NCBI GenBank assembly: GCA_016202545.1
Contig: JACQON010000028.1
Span: 1-64,000, forward strand
Length of the DNA: 64,000 bases
Direction of reading: 5' to 3'
Source: Chloroflexota bacterium
Lineage (GTDB): Bacteria > Chloroflexota > Dehalococcoidia > Dehalococcoidales > JACQON01
Part shown: positions 14,774 through 23,085 of the stretch, one piece after another
Position numbering within the stretch: the first letter of the stretch is position 1
Layout: each line of letters opens with the position of its first letter
Made by a program: the position numbers and the translations under genes
Notes under the pieces: generated by a model
Database searches by the model: none
Told to the model about the DNA's origin: nothing
What the model saw: only the letters and a program-made list of their open reading frames with translations

Positions 14774-15766
14774 ATGAGAGCACTGGTTACCGGGGCTACT
14801 GGATTTATCGGCGGCAACCTGGTGCGTGAGCTTTTGAACCAGGGCTACCAGGTGAGAGCGCTGGTAAGGCAGGGGAGCGACCGGCGGAATATCCAGGGGC
14901 TGGACATAGAGGTGGCTTTTGGCGACCTGTGCGATAGGCCATCGCTGGACCGCGCCGTCGATGGTTGCGACGTCCTCTTTCACGTTGCCGCCGCATATAC
15001 CTTCTGGGCTCGCGACCCCAGGGTTATATATGAGGCGAACGTGCGTGGCACCGAGAACATCCTCGCCGCCGCCCGTGACAGGGGGATAAAGAAGGTGGTG
15101 TATACCAGCAGCGAGTCCACTATCGGCACCGGCAACAACTGCGGTCTGGCCACTGAAGAGGGGGAGGTAGACCCTGATAAGCTCCCCGGTGATTACAAGA
15201 AATCGAAGTGCCTGGCGGAGAAGCTGACCCTGAAGGCGTGTCATGGCGGGCTGCCCGTAGTGGTAGTCAATCCCACCGTTCCCATCGGGCGTTACGATGT
15301 CAAGCCAACGCCCACCGGCCGGCTGGTGCTTGATTTCCTCAACGGCAGGATGCCGGCCTATGTTAATACCGGCCTGAACGTGGTGGACGTTGAGGATGTG
15401 GCCAGGGGGCATATCCTGGCCCTGGAGAGGGGGCGTATCGGCGAAAGGTACATCCTGGGTAACCGGAACCTGACTCTAAAGGAAATCCTGGCCATTTTGG
15501 AGAAGATAACCGGCATTAAGGCTTCCCGTCTCCGGATTCCCGTCTGGCTGGCCCTGGGCGCGGCCTACGCCGACGAGTTTATCTCAGGGCGCGTCATGAG
15601 GAGAGTTCCCCGGGTGCCGGTGGCAGGTGTCAAGGCGGCGCGCAGCTTCCGGTACTTCGACTGTTCTAAGGCGGTCCGGGAGCTGGGCTTCGTTCAGACG
15701 CCGGTGGAGGAAGCGTTTGACAGGGCGGTCAGGTGGTTCCAGCAAAATGGGTATGTCAGGCGATAG
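14774..15766 (+). CDS. hpnA: HpnA: hopanoid-associated sugar epimerase/dehydratase
   Basis: A 330-residue extended short-chain dehydrogenase. GATGFIGGNLVRELL near the N-terminus is the NAD(P)-binding motif. The active-site Ser/Tyr region reads VYTSSESTIG and later DYKKSKCLAEK, giving the expected YxxxK as DYKKSK. HpnA proteins accompany hopanoid genes widely and are thought to act on the side chain or its sugar, but the reaction is not established. The ATG at 14774 sits one base after the hpnG stop codon, so the two are coupled. The next gene is the cyclase. Confidence 0.9.
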   Translation: MRALVTGATGFIGGNLVRELLNQGYQVRALVRQGSDRRNIQGLDIEVAFGDLCDRPSLDRAVDGCDVLFHVAAAYTFWARDPRVIYEANVRGTENILAAARDRGIKKVVYTSSESTIGTGNNCGLATEEGEVDPDKLPGDYKKSKCLAEKLTLKACHGGLPVVVVNPTVPIGRYDVKPTPTGRLVLDFLNGRMPAYVNTGLNVVDVEDVARGHILALERGRIGERYILGNRNLTLKEILAILEKITGIKASRLRIPVWLALGAAYADEFISGRVMRRVPRVPVAGVKAARSFRYFDCSKAVRELGFVQTPVEEAFDRAVRWFQQNGYVRR

Positions 15767-15802
15767 CGACTTCGGTTGACGTTCTGCAAAGGGGGTGGTA
15801 CT

Positions 15803-17755
15803 TTGTCAGTGGACTCCGGTCAAACTCGCGGCCAAAGAGTAGCCCTGGCCCCGGAAGTGGATGTCGCCGCCGTGGAGCGGGCGGTCAACAGGGCTCAGAA
15901 GCATCTTCTCGGCCTGCAAAGAGGGGAAGGATACTGGGTGGGGGAGCTTGAAGCTGATGTCACCGTGGCTGCCGGCTATATACCGCTTATGTACTTCATG
16001 ACCGGCACGGTTGACCCGCAGAGGCAGCAGAGGGTGGTCAACTACGTTAAATCCAGGCAGAGGGCGGACGGTTCCTGGAGCACGTATTACGGCGGCCCCG
16101 GCGACCTGAACGTGAGCATACAGGCCTATTTTGCCCTGAAATTAGCTGGAATATCACCGGAGGAGCCGTTCATGCGGCTGGCGCGGGAATTCATCCTGAA
16201 CCGGGGCGGCATAAGCAAGGCCAACACCCTGACCAAGATATGGCTTGCCCTCTTCGGCCAGTGCGATTGGCGCAGCACGCCAACGGTGCCGCCGGAGGTA
16301 ATCTTCCTCCCCGACTGGTTTTATTTCAGTATCTACGAGTTTGCTAGCTGGTCACGCGCCACCATCGTGGCGCTGATGATAGTCCTGAGCAGGAGGCCGG
16401 TCTGCGCCGTGCCTGAATTTGCCGGTGTCTCCGAGCTATACGTGGAGCCTGAGGGACAGCGGGACTGCTCCCCGGGCCATGCGGAAAAGCTGTTCAGTTG
16501 GGGCAGCCTTTTCATTGGCCTGGACCGGCTTTTCAAGGCCTGGGAAGGGCTGCCGTTCAAGCCGGGACGCCAGCTTGCCTGGCGCAGGGCGGAGGAGTGG
16601 GTGGTGGAGCACCAGGAGGCTGACGGGAGCTGGGGTGGCATTATGCTGCCCTGGGTCTATTCCCTGGTGGCGCTGAAGAGCCTTGGCTATGGGCTTGACC
16701 ATCCTGTTATCGTCAGAGGGATGCAGGGGCTGGAGAATTTCATCGTGGAGGACGACGACACCTTCCGGCTGCAGCCAGCCGTGTCTCCGGTATGGGATAC
16801 GGCCTGGGCGTTGATTGCGCTTGGCGAGTCCGGCCTGCCGGCAGACCACCCGGCGCTGGTCAGCGCGGCACGCTGGCTGCTCAAGGAGGAGATTCGCTGC
16901 GACGGCGACTGGCGGGTCAAGAACCCGGAGAGTGAGCCTGGCTGCTGGGCCTTTGAATTTGATAATGACCTTTATCCTGATATCGATGATACTGCTGTCG
17001 TCCCCAGGGCGCTGCTCAGGGTGCGGCTGCCGGTGCCGGAGGAAGAGCACAAGGCCGGGGCAGTGACGAGGGCGCTGTGCTGGGCATTGAGCATGCAGAG
17101 CGACAACGGCGGCTGGGCAGCCTTCGACCGCAACAACGACAAGTGGATTCTGGCCAACATCCCCTTCGCCGATTTCATGACGCCTCTCGACCCCACCAGC
17201 GCCGACGTTACCGCGCACGTGCTCGAGCTGATGGGCGAGATGGGCATGGGTGGCCAGCCGCTGAGCCGGGCCCTGGCCTATATCAAGAGGGAGCAGGAGG
17301 CTGACGGCGCCTGGTACGGCCGGTGGGGCGTCAACTATCTCTACGGTACCGGACTGCTCCTCGGCAGCCTGCAGGCGGTGGGTGAGCCCATGACCCAGGA
17401 CTACATTCGCCGCGCCGTCTCCTGGCTGACCGCCTGTCAGCATGAGGATGGCGGCTGGGGCGAGACCTGCCATACCTATGAAGACCCTCAGTCCCGGGGG
17501 CAGGGCCCCAGCACGGCGTCGCAGACCGCCTGGGCGCTATTCGGCCTGATTGCCGCCGGGGAGAGCGCCAGCGCGGCGGTGAGGCGGGGCGTTGACTATC
17601 TGGTCAGGACCCAGCACAATGACGGGAGCTGGCAGGAAGATGCCTATACCGGCACCGGGTTTCCCAGGGCCTTTTACCTGAGGTATGACCTCTACCGGCT
17701 TTATTTCCCCTTGATGGCCCTGGCCCAGTACAAGGCTTCCGTGGCGGGGGTATAA
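15803..17755 (+). CDS. shc: squalene-hopene cyclase
   Basis: A 650-residue class II triterpene cyclase that folds squalene into hopene/diplopterol; it is a monotopic membrane protein. The catalytic DIDDTA acid motif is at about residue 392 (YPDIDDTAVV). At least five QW repeats are visible: QRADGSWSTYYGG, QEADGSWGGIM, QSDNGGWAAFD, QEADGAWYGRW and QHEDGGWGE, plus QHNDGSWQED near the end and the closing GTGFPRAFYLRYDLYR block. The start is taken as TTG at 15803, just after GGGGGTGG; the upstream TTG at 15776 would put that site inside the gene. The length matches bacterial cyclases. The squalene synthase starts at the base after its stop. Confidence 0.97.
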   Translation: MSVDSGQTRGQRVALAPEVDVAAVERAVNRAQKHLLGLQRGEGYWVGELEADVTVAAGYIPLMYFMTGTVDPQRQQRVVNYVKSRQRADGSWSTYYGGPGDLNVSIQAYFALKLAGISPEEPFMRLAREFILNRGGISKANTLTKIWLALFGQCDWRSTPTVPPEVIFLPDWFYFSIYEFASWSRATIVALMIVLSRRPVCAVPEFAGVSELYVEPEGQRDCSPGHAEKLFSWGSLFIGLDRLFKAWEGLPFKPGRQLAWRRAEEWVVEHQEADGSWGGIMLPWVYSLVALKSLGYGLDHPVIVRGMQGLENFIVEDDDTFRLQPAVSPVWDTAWALIALGESGLPADHPALVSAARWLLKEEIRCDGDWRVKNPESEPGCWAFEFDNDLYPDIDDTAVVPRALLRVRLPVPEEEHKAGAVTRALCWALSMQSDNGGWAAFDRNNDKWILANIPFADFMTPLDPTSADVTAHVLELMGEMGMGGQPLSRALAYIKREQEADGAWYGRWGVNYLYGTGLLLGSLQAVGEPMTQDYIRRAVSWLTACQHEDGGWGETCHTYEDPQSRGQGPSTASQTAWALFGLIAAGESASAAVRRGVDYLVRTQHNDGSWQEDAYTGTGFPRAFYLRYDLYRLYFPLMALAQYKASVAGV

Positions 17756-18796
17756 ATGGAGCTCAGGCTGGAAGCGCAGTCCAACCAGCATGCCGTTGCC
17801 GGGGACGACTGGGCATACTGTGAGCGGATTCTACCCAGGGTATCCCGGACGTTCGCCCTGAACATCGCCCGCCTGGAAGGGGACATTTACCGGGCGGTCT
17901 TGCTGGGCTATTTGTTCTTCCGGATTGCCGATACCTTTGAGGATACTGCCTTTCAGGACGAGGGCCAGAAGATAGCCGTGCTTTATGACTACGCAGGGGT
18001 ATTCAAGGGGAACATGGGCCTCGATGAGCGGCTGAAGGCCTATGAACCGCTGAAGTTCAGGTGGCGTGAGGAGTCGCCGGAGAAGGACCTGATAGAGAAT
18101 GGGGACAGGGTGCTTCGCTCCTATTTCGGGCTGCCGCCCGCCTACCGGCAAATCATTGACCCTCACATCGCCAGGACATCGGAGGGCATGGCTGATTTTC
18201 AGAGACGCAAGCTGGAAAGCGGCTCCAGTCTCTTTCAGCTCCGGGACATAGATGAGCTAAGGGAGTACTGCTATTTTGTGGCCGGCATCGTTGGCGAGAT
18301 GCTCACCAAGATATTCTGCCGGCGAGAAAGCATGCTGGCATCGAGGCTGGTGCTGGAGCGGAACCAGGCGCAGTTTGGCCTGGCTTTGCAGGTCACCAAT
18401 ATCGTGAAAGACTGGCTGAAAGATACACAGCGGGGCTGGTGCTATATTCCGGCCTCGATAACGGAAAAATACGGCATCGTGCTTGACAGGGTGACCCGGC
18501 TGTCTCTCACCCAGAAGAAGAGGGTGTTGAATGAGCTTATGCCGGTGCTCCTGAGTTCCTTCAATTCAACCTTGAGCTACATTAAGGCGATTCCGGAAAG
18601 TGAAAGGCCAATCCGGATGTTCTGCATAATACCCTTTGTCCTCGCCTATAACACCGTCCGGCATGTTGCCCGGATGAGGGGCGACAAGCTGTCAAGGAGC
18701 CAGGTGGCGGCGCTGCTGGCCAGGTGCGAGTCCTTCGCCGGGTCGAACGAACTGCTGGAAAGGGACTATCTGGAAGCTTATCGTAAACTGGCTTAG
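17756..18796 (+). CDS. squalene synthase (farnesyl-diphosphate farnesyltransferase)
   Basis: A 346-residue trans-isoprenyl diphosphate synthase of the head-to-head type, joining two farnesyl diphosphates to squalene. The two acid motifs are seen in FFRIADTFEDT (about 57-67) and VTNIVKDWLKD (about 214-224). SRTFALNIARL and RGWCYIPASI are typical of the one-gene squalene synthase (SQS) type rather than the HpnC/HpnD pair, and no HpnE oxidase is in the locus. It therefore appears to do the full reductive reaction alone. The start ATG abuts the cyclase stop. Its own stop TAG is the first three bases of a MITE-like repeat end (18794), so the native C-terminus may have been trimmed or fixed by that insertion. 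Confidence 0.92.
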   Translation: MELRLEAQSNQHAVAGDDWAYCERILPRVSRTFALNIARLEGDIYRAVLLGYLFFRIADTFEDTAFQDEGQKIAVLYDYAGVFKGNMGLDERLKAYEPLKFRWREESPEKDLIENGDRVLRSYFGLPPAYRQIIDPHIARTSEGMADFQRRKLESGSSLFQLRDIDELREYCYFVAGIVGEMLTKIFCRRESMLASRLVLERNQAQFGLALQVTNIVKDWLKDTQRGWCYIPASITEKYGIVLDRVTRLSLTQKKRVLNELMPVLLSSFNSTLSYIKAIPESERPIRMFCIIPFVLAYNTVRHVARMRGDKLSRSQVAALLARCESFAGSNELLERDYLEAYRKLA

Positions 18797-18969
18797 TGTC
18801 ACGTCAGGTGAATAGGTGACTATTCTATTTCGTCAGAAATGGTGGAAGTGCCTTGAGGGGAACTCAGTCGAACGCCCATCCCCTTCAGGGTGAACCCTTC
18901 AGAGCGAGCCTTCTCGTTCCGATTAGTCGTCAGAGTGAACAGGACGAGCCCTTCTGGGTGAACCTCTGA

Positions 18970-18992
18970 CCCCCTTCCCATCGGGAAGGGGG
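18970..18992. repeat. perfect 10 bp hairpin inside MITE-like copy 1
   Basis: CCCCCTTCCC-ATC-GGGAAGGGGG. The same stem with minor base changes occurs in copies 2, 3 and 4. It is followed by AGTTAAGT and not by a T-run, so it is not a clear terminator. Confidence 0.8.
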
Positions 18993-19024
18993 AGTTAAGT
19001 AGAAGAGAGGTGGCTTGCCTCAAA

Positions 19025-19152
19025 TGTCATTCTGAGGAATGAAGTGACGAAGAATCTGGGGGTAGGGTGGCAGTGCACAGATAATCCCTGCCATCCCAAG
19101 ACCCTTCGCTACGCTCACCTGTGGCGAGGTTCGGTGACAAGTCAGGGTGACA
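19025..19152. repeat. short palindromic repeat family B, copy 1
   Basis: About 128 bp, starting TGTCATTCTGAG and ending GTCAGGGTGACA. It matches, base for base over most of its length, the reverse complement of 25061-25186. The ends form an imperfect inverted repeat of about 12 bp. It is nested in MITE-like copy 1. Confidence 0.75.
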
Positions 19153-19414
19153 TGAAGCTGGTACTTTTAGGGCAAAGCCCCTCTGAGGAGAAGGGGATAC
19201 TCGTTCCGATTACTCGTTCAGATTATCGTCAGAGTGAATCGTCAGAGTGAAAAGGGGATGAGGTCGTCAGTAAAGGGTAATGTGTGCTGAAGCCGTAATC
19301 AGTTCAGTAATTAACCTGACAGTACACTGGCATTCTTCCCTGGAGGAAGAGACCTTTAGTGACCTATCCCCTTCAGTGTGAACCCGTGAGAGTGGATGCA
19401 GGGGATGGGGCTAG

Positions 19415-20458
19415 GTGGAAAAACCTAAGCGCAGTGAAGTTGATACACAATATCGGGAGATGGTGAAGGCTCTGATTCTGGCCCCGTTTCACAGGCAGGC
19501 CCTGGAGCGGCTGAGGGGACGGGCGGAGGTGCTCTACGAAAGCTGGATGGATACCCGCAGGCTGCTCTCCCCGGAGGAGCTGGTTGAGCGCATCCAGCGT
19601 GATGACGTGCAGATTGTGGTGGTTGAGGCTGATTTCCTCTTCGAGGAGGTTTTTGAGGCTGATAAGCTCCGTTTTGTCGGCGTTTGCCGCGGCTCGGTGA
19701 ACAACGTGGACGTGGAGGCGGCGACCGCCCACGGGGTGCTGGTAGTCAATACGCCGGCCAGGAACGCCGTTTCGGTGGCGGAGCTTGCCATCGGGCTGAT
19801 GCTGTGTCTGGCGCGGCGCATCCCTGAGGCGCACTCGGTGGTGCAGTCCGGACAGTGGCTTGAGCCGGTAGGCCCTTACATCGGCCTACGAGGCGTGGAG
19901 CTGGCGGAAAAGGTGGCCGGGGTGGTCGGGTTGGGGGCGGTCGGTTTCGAAGTGGCCAAAAGGCTCACTGCCTTCGATATGAAAGTCCTTGCCTGTGACC
20001 CCTATGCGGCTCCGGAGAGGATGGCCAGCTCCGGCGCCAGGCGGTCGGCGCTGGAAGAGCTTATGAGGGAATCTGATTTCGTCACCCTTCATTGCCCGGT
20101 ATCGCCTGAGACGCGGGGCATGATAGGGGCCGGTGAGATAGCCCTGATGAAGCCCACCGCCTACCTGATAAACACCGCCGGCTGGGAGATTGTGGATGAG
20201 AAGTCGCTCCTTGATGCCCTCAGGCAGAGGCGCATCGCCGGCGCCGCCTTTGACGTATATGAGACACATCCAGTGTCGCCGGAAAGTCCTTTTCTGAAGC
20301 TGGACAACGTGGTGTTAACTCCACACATCGGCGGCGCCACCGACGGCACGGTGGAGCGGTACTCGCGGATGATGGTCGAGGATATAGAGAGGTTCCTTGC
20401 CGGCGAGCGGCCCAGGAACCTGGTCAATCCGGAGGTTTGGAGAAGAGATGTCGGCTAG
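19415..20458 (+). CDS. D-2-hydroxyacid dehydrogenase-like protein lacking the catalytic Arg
   Basis: A 347-residue member of the phosphoglycerate/2-hydroxyacid dehydrogenase family. The Rossmann motif is VVGLGAVGFEVAKRL near 170. The catalytic His is in TPHIGGATDG near 300 and the Glu in DVYETHPVSP. Where the family has NTARGxxVD with the substrate-binding Arg, this protein reads NTAGWEIVD, so the Arg is Gly. The substrate or even the activity may differ from true dehydrogenases. The GTG at 19415 follows AGGGGATGGGG; an in-frame ATG at 19460 (MVKALILAP) fits the family N-terminus better but its GGGAG is too close. The stop overlaps the next gene's start by 11 bases. Confidence 0.85.
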   Translation: MEKPKRSEVDTQYREMVKALILAPFHRQALERLRGRAEVLYESWMDTRRLLSPEELVERIQRDDVQIVVVEADFLFEEVFEADKLRFVGVCRGSVNNVDVEAATAHGVLVVNTPARNAVSVAELAIGLMLCLARRIPEAHSVVQSGQWLEPVGPYIGLRGVELAEKVAGVVGLGAVGFEVAKRLTAFDMKVLACDPYAAPERMASSGARRSALEELMRESDFVTLHCPVSPETRGMIGAGEIALMKPTAYLINTAGWEIVDEKSLLDALRQRRIAGAAFDVYETHPVSPESPFLKLDNVVLTPHIGGATDGTVERYSRMMVEDIERFLAGERPRNLVNPEVWRRDVG

Positions 20459-21974
20459 CCATGTCCTGGCCATAGATGCCGGCACCAGCGGCGTCCGCTG
20501 CCTGGTCGCCGACCTCGATGGGCGGGTCGTCTCACTCAGCCACCAGGAGTGGAGCTACCGGACTGATGATGCTATCGGCCCCCTGGGCAGGGAGTTCGAC
20601 CCGGATGCCTTCTGGCGCATAATCTGCCATAACGTGAGGCAGGCCCTGGGCGAGGCCGGCATCAGCGCCAAAAGCGTGGTGGGCGTCAGCGCCACCAGCC
20701 AGAGGGAAGGCGCCGTGTTTCTGGACGGGGAGGGAAAGGAGATATACGCTGGCCCGAATATTGACCTGCGGGCGCTGACGGAAGGAATCTCGATAGACAA
20801 CCAGTTCGGCGACGAGGTCTACTCCATTACCGGCCACAAGCCCTCTCTGCTCCTTGTCCCCGCCAGGCTGAAGTGGTTTGAAGCGAACCGGCCAGAGACC
20901 TATAGCCGGATTTCGGCGGTGCTGACTATAAGCGACTGGATTATCTACCGGCTGTGCGGCGAGATGGTGAGCGAAGTCTGCGGTGCCGGCGAGCTGGGGC
21001 TAATTGACATACGGACTCGCCGGTGGTCTGATAGGCTGATGCAGCTTCTGGCGCTGCCTGGGGGCATCTACCATGAGCTGGTCCCCGCTGGCAGACGGGT
21101 GGGCGGCGTCACCCGGCGGGCGGCGGCTGACACCGGCCTGGCGGCGGGTACGCCGGTAGCGCAGGGAGGGCCGGATGCTCACTGTGGCCTGCTCGGCATG
21201 GGGGTACGAAAAAGGGGTGAGGTGGGCATCGTCCTGGGATGGAGCGCCCCCGTGCAGATGGTGACCGACAGCCCTGTGCTTGACCCCGCTGGCAGAATCT
21301 GGGCCTGCTGTCATCCGTTTCCGGAAAAGTGGCTCCTGGAAAGCAGCGCCGGGGAGGCGGGCGGCATCTATGGCTGGCTCGGCAAGTTGATGTTCGGTCA
21401 GGGAGGCCAGATGGAGGACTATGTCTATGAGCTGATGGATTCCGCGGCGTCAGAGCTGCCGCCGGGGGCGGAGGGCGTCCTTACCTTTGCCGGCCCGGCG
21501 GCCATGAACATGAGCCATCTGGGCATGAGGCTGGGCGGGTTCTTGTTCCCGCTGCCCGTCTCCGTGATCGGTGTTCGTCCGGCCCACCTCGTCAGGGCGT
21601 TTCTGGAAAACCTGTGCTTCGCTGTTAAGGCTAACTGCCTCCAGTTGGAGTCGGTTTCAGGGGCGAAGATAGGAGAGGTCAGGATAGGTGGTGGCCTGGC
21701 CCGCAGCCGGTGTCTCATGCAAATGCTGCCGGCGGTGCTTGAGGCGCCAGTCTGTATTTCTGAGATGGCCGAGGTGTCGGCGCTGGGGGCGGCCATTTGC
21801 GCCGCCGTTGGCTCTGGAAGCTATCGCAGCCTGGAGGAAGGCATGAAGGCCATGGCGCCATGTCTCAGGACGGTTGAGCCTGACCGGCTGGCTGCGATAG
21901 AATACGGTGAATGCTATCAGAGGTGGACCAGCGCCGCTAAATGGCTGGAAAAACTGGGTGAGGAAACCAGGTGA
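20448..21974 (+). CDS. FGGY-family carbohydrate kinase
   Basis: A 508-residue sugar kinase of the xylulokinase/LsrK type. The N-terminal phosphate loop is AIDAGTSGVRCLV; GVSATSQREGAVFLD near 85 and SDWIIYRLCGE near 165 are usual FGGY blocks; GGPDAHCGLLGMG near 245 holds the family Asp. The C-terminal domain has IGGGLARSRCLMQMLP near 410. The start is the ATG at 20448 with GGAGAAG upstream; it overlaps the preceding gene by 11 bases. With the aldolase that follows, the order kinase-aldolase suggests phosphorylation and cleavage of a pentose, tetronate or deoxysugar. The exact sugar is not evident. Confidence 0.9.
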   Translation: MSASHVLAIDAGTSGVRCLVADLDGRVVSLSHQEWSYRTDDAIGPLGREFDPDAFWRIICHNVRQALGEAGISAKSVVGVSATSQREGAVFLDGEGKEIYAGPNIDLRALTEGISIDNQFGDEVYSITGHKPSLLLVPARLKWFEANRPETYSRISAVLTISDWIIYRLCGEMVSEVCGAGELGLIDIRTRRWSDRLMQLLALPGGIYHELVPAGRRVGGVTRRAAADTGLAAGTPVAQGGPDAHCGLLGMGVRKRGEVGIVLGWSAPVQMVTDSPVLDPAGRIWACCHPFPEKWLLESSAGEAGGIYGWLGKLMFGQGGQMEDYVYELMDSAASELPPGAEGVLTFAGPAAMNMSHLGMRLGGFLFPLPVSVIGVRPAHLVRAFLENLCFAVKANCLQLESVSGAKIGEVRIGGGLARSRCLMQMLPAVLEAPVCISEMAEVSALGAAICAAVGSGSYRSLEEGMKAMAPCLRTVEPDRLAAIEYGECYQRWTSAAKWLEKLGEETR

Positions 21975-22633
21975 GCAAGTGGCAGGAGCAGAAGCGGATG
22001 GTGCTGGAGGCAGCCCTGGAAATGGTGAACAAGAGCCTGGTGGTGGGCACTTCGGGAAATGTCAGCCTGCGCCTGCCGCCCGAGGACGGACGGGAACTGC
22101 TGGCCATAACTCCCAGCTCCCGCCACTATGATTTGCTCACCGCTGACGATATTCCCGTGATTGACTTCGATGGCGAGCCGGTGGAAGGGGGGCTGGCACC
22201 TTCGTCAGAGACGATGCTGCATATCGGTATCTACCGGGCCAGGAAGAAAGTCAACGCCGTGCTGCATACCCACTCGGTATTTGCCAGTGCGCTGTCGGTG
22301 GCCGGCCTTGAAATCCCCGCCATTATAGAGGACCAGCTTCTCTTTATTGGCGGTGAGGTGAAGCTGGCCGGGTTTGCCCTGGCTGGCTCCAGGGAGCTGG
22401 CCGACAATGCCGTTGCCGCCCTGGGGGAGAGTAACGCGGTGCTGCTGAGCAATCACGGGGCGGTAGGCGTTGGCCGGACGATGCGCGAGGCTGTTACCGT
22501 CTGCGAGCTGCTGGAAAAGACGGCCAAGATTTACTTTTGCTCTCTGGCCCTGGGCAGGACCAACATCCTGCCGGCAGAGGTGATAGAAGCGGGCAAGGCT
22601 TTCTTTGCCATGCTCCAGAGCGGAAGCGAGTGA
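21971..22633 (+). CDS. class II aldolase (fuculose-phosphate aldolase-like)
   Basis: A 220-residue zinc-dependent class II aldolase/adducin-fold protein, cleaving a sugar phosphate to DHAP and an aldehyde. The substrate-binding GTSGNVSLRL is near 27, the Glu-containing PSSETMLHIGIY near 78, two zinc His in HTHSVFASAL near 98, and the third in LLSNHGAVGVG near 160. The GTG start overlaps the kinase stop by 4 bases (GTGA), showing translational coupling. This makes a kinase-aldolase pair. Fuculose-, rhamnulose- or ribulose-phosphate-type substrates are possible, as is the 5-deoxypentose salvage route. Confidence 0.92.
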   Translation: MSKWQEQKRMVLEAALEMVNKSLVVGTSGNVSLRLPPEDGRELLAITPSSRHYDLLTADDIPVIDFDGEPVEGGLAPSSETMLHIGIYRARKKVNAVLHTHSVFASALSVAGLEIPAIIEDQLLFIGGEVKLAGFALAGSRELADNAVAALGESNAVLLSNHGAVGVGRTMREAVTVCELLEKTAKIYFCSLALGRTNILPAEVIEAGKAFFAMLQSGSE

Positions 22634-22681
22634 GAGACGCCGGGCACCATATAGCGGATGGAATTGCGGAGGAGGTAGGGC

Positions 22682-23062
22682 ATGATTACAGTACCGCCAT
22701 TTCTGCTCAAGCGCCTGTATGTTAAAGGGAGCTTGCGCAACAATGGCCAGGGCTTTCAGTTTGAGATGAAGAATACCCTGGGCTCCGGCTACGGCAACGA
22801 GCTTCTCCCTTTGGCCGTGGATGACAGGGAAGTGCCCAGGGAAAGCTCATATTTCGTCCTGGACAAAGAAGAGATTCCTTTCGCTGCGGTGAGTAAGGAG
22901 AGGCCGTTCACCCTGGCCATGAACACGATATGCACTGTTACGGTTAAAGGGGTAAGGCTGGCTGAAGGGCCCCACCGGATACGCTTCAGCTTCGTGGCCC
23001 AGGGCCTGGGCACACTCAGCTTTGAGGTGACCGATATGGTCGGTGAGAATCCCGCCGGCTGA
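22682..23062 (+). CDS. conserved-looking small protein, function unknown
   Basis: A 126-residue protein with a clear ribosome binding site (GGAGGTAGGG) before the ATG. It is rich in alternating hydrophobic residues (FTLAMNTICTVTVKGVRL, GLGTLSFEVTDM), which suggests an all-beta fold; there is no signal peptide or membrane segment. I do not recognise a characterised family. It lies between the aldolase (48-base gap) and an epimerase (23-base gap), so it is probably part of that operon and may bind a sugar or lipid, which is inference. Confidence 0.75.
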   Translation: MITVPPFLLKRLYVKGSLRNNGQGFQFEMKNTLGSGYGNELLPLAVDDREVPRESSYFVLDKEEIPFAAVSKERPFTLAMNTICTVTVKGVRLAEGPHRIRFSFVAQGLGTLSFEVTDMVGENPAG

Positions 23063-23085
23063 CCGGTGAGTGGTGGAGCCACGAG

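Larger units (their letters stand above)
18794..19329. mobile_element. MITE-like element, copy 1 (composite)
   Basis: About 536 bp with no protein gene. The left end reads TAGTGTCACGTCAGGTGAAT; the right end, read on the other strand, is CAGTGTACTGTCAGGTTAAT, giving imperfect terminal inverted repeats of about 20 bp. Inside is the hairpin CCCCCTTCCC-ATC-GGGAAGGGGG (18970-18992). A second repeat type (19025-19152) interrupts the central hairpin, which explains the larger size. The left-end TAG is the stop codon of the squalene synthase. Small ORFs here (on both strands) are translations of repeat. Confidence 0.8.

Noticed and set aside
19044-19250. 68-codon ORF and the minus-strand ORF 18820-19023
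   Set aside because: Both are translations of repeat sequence inside MITE-like copy 1.
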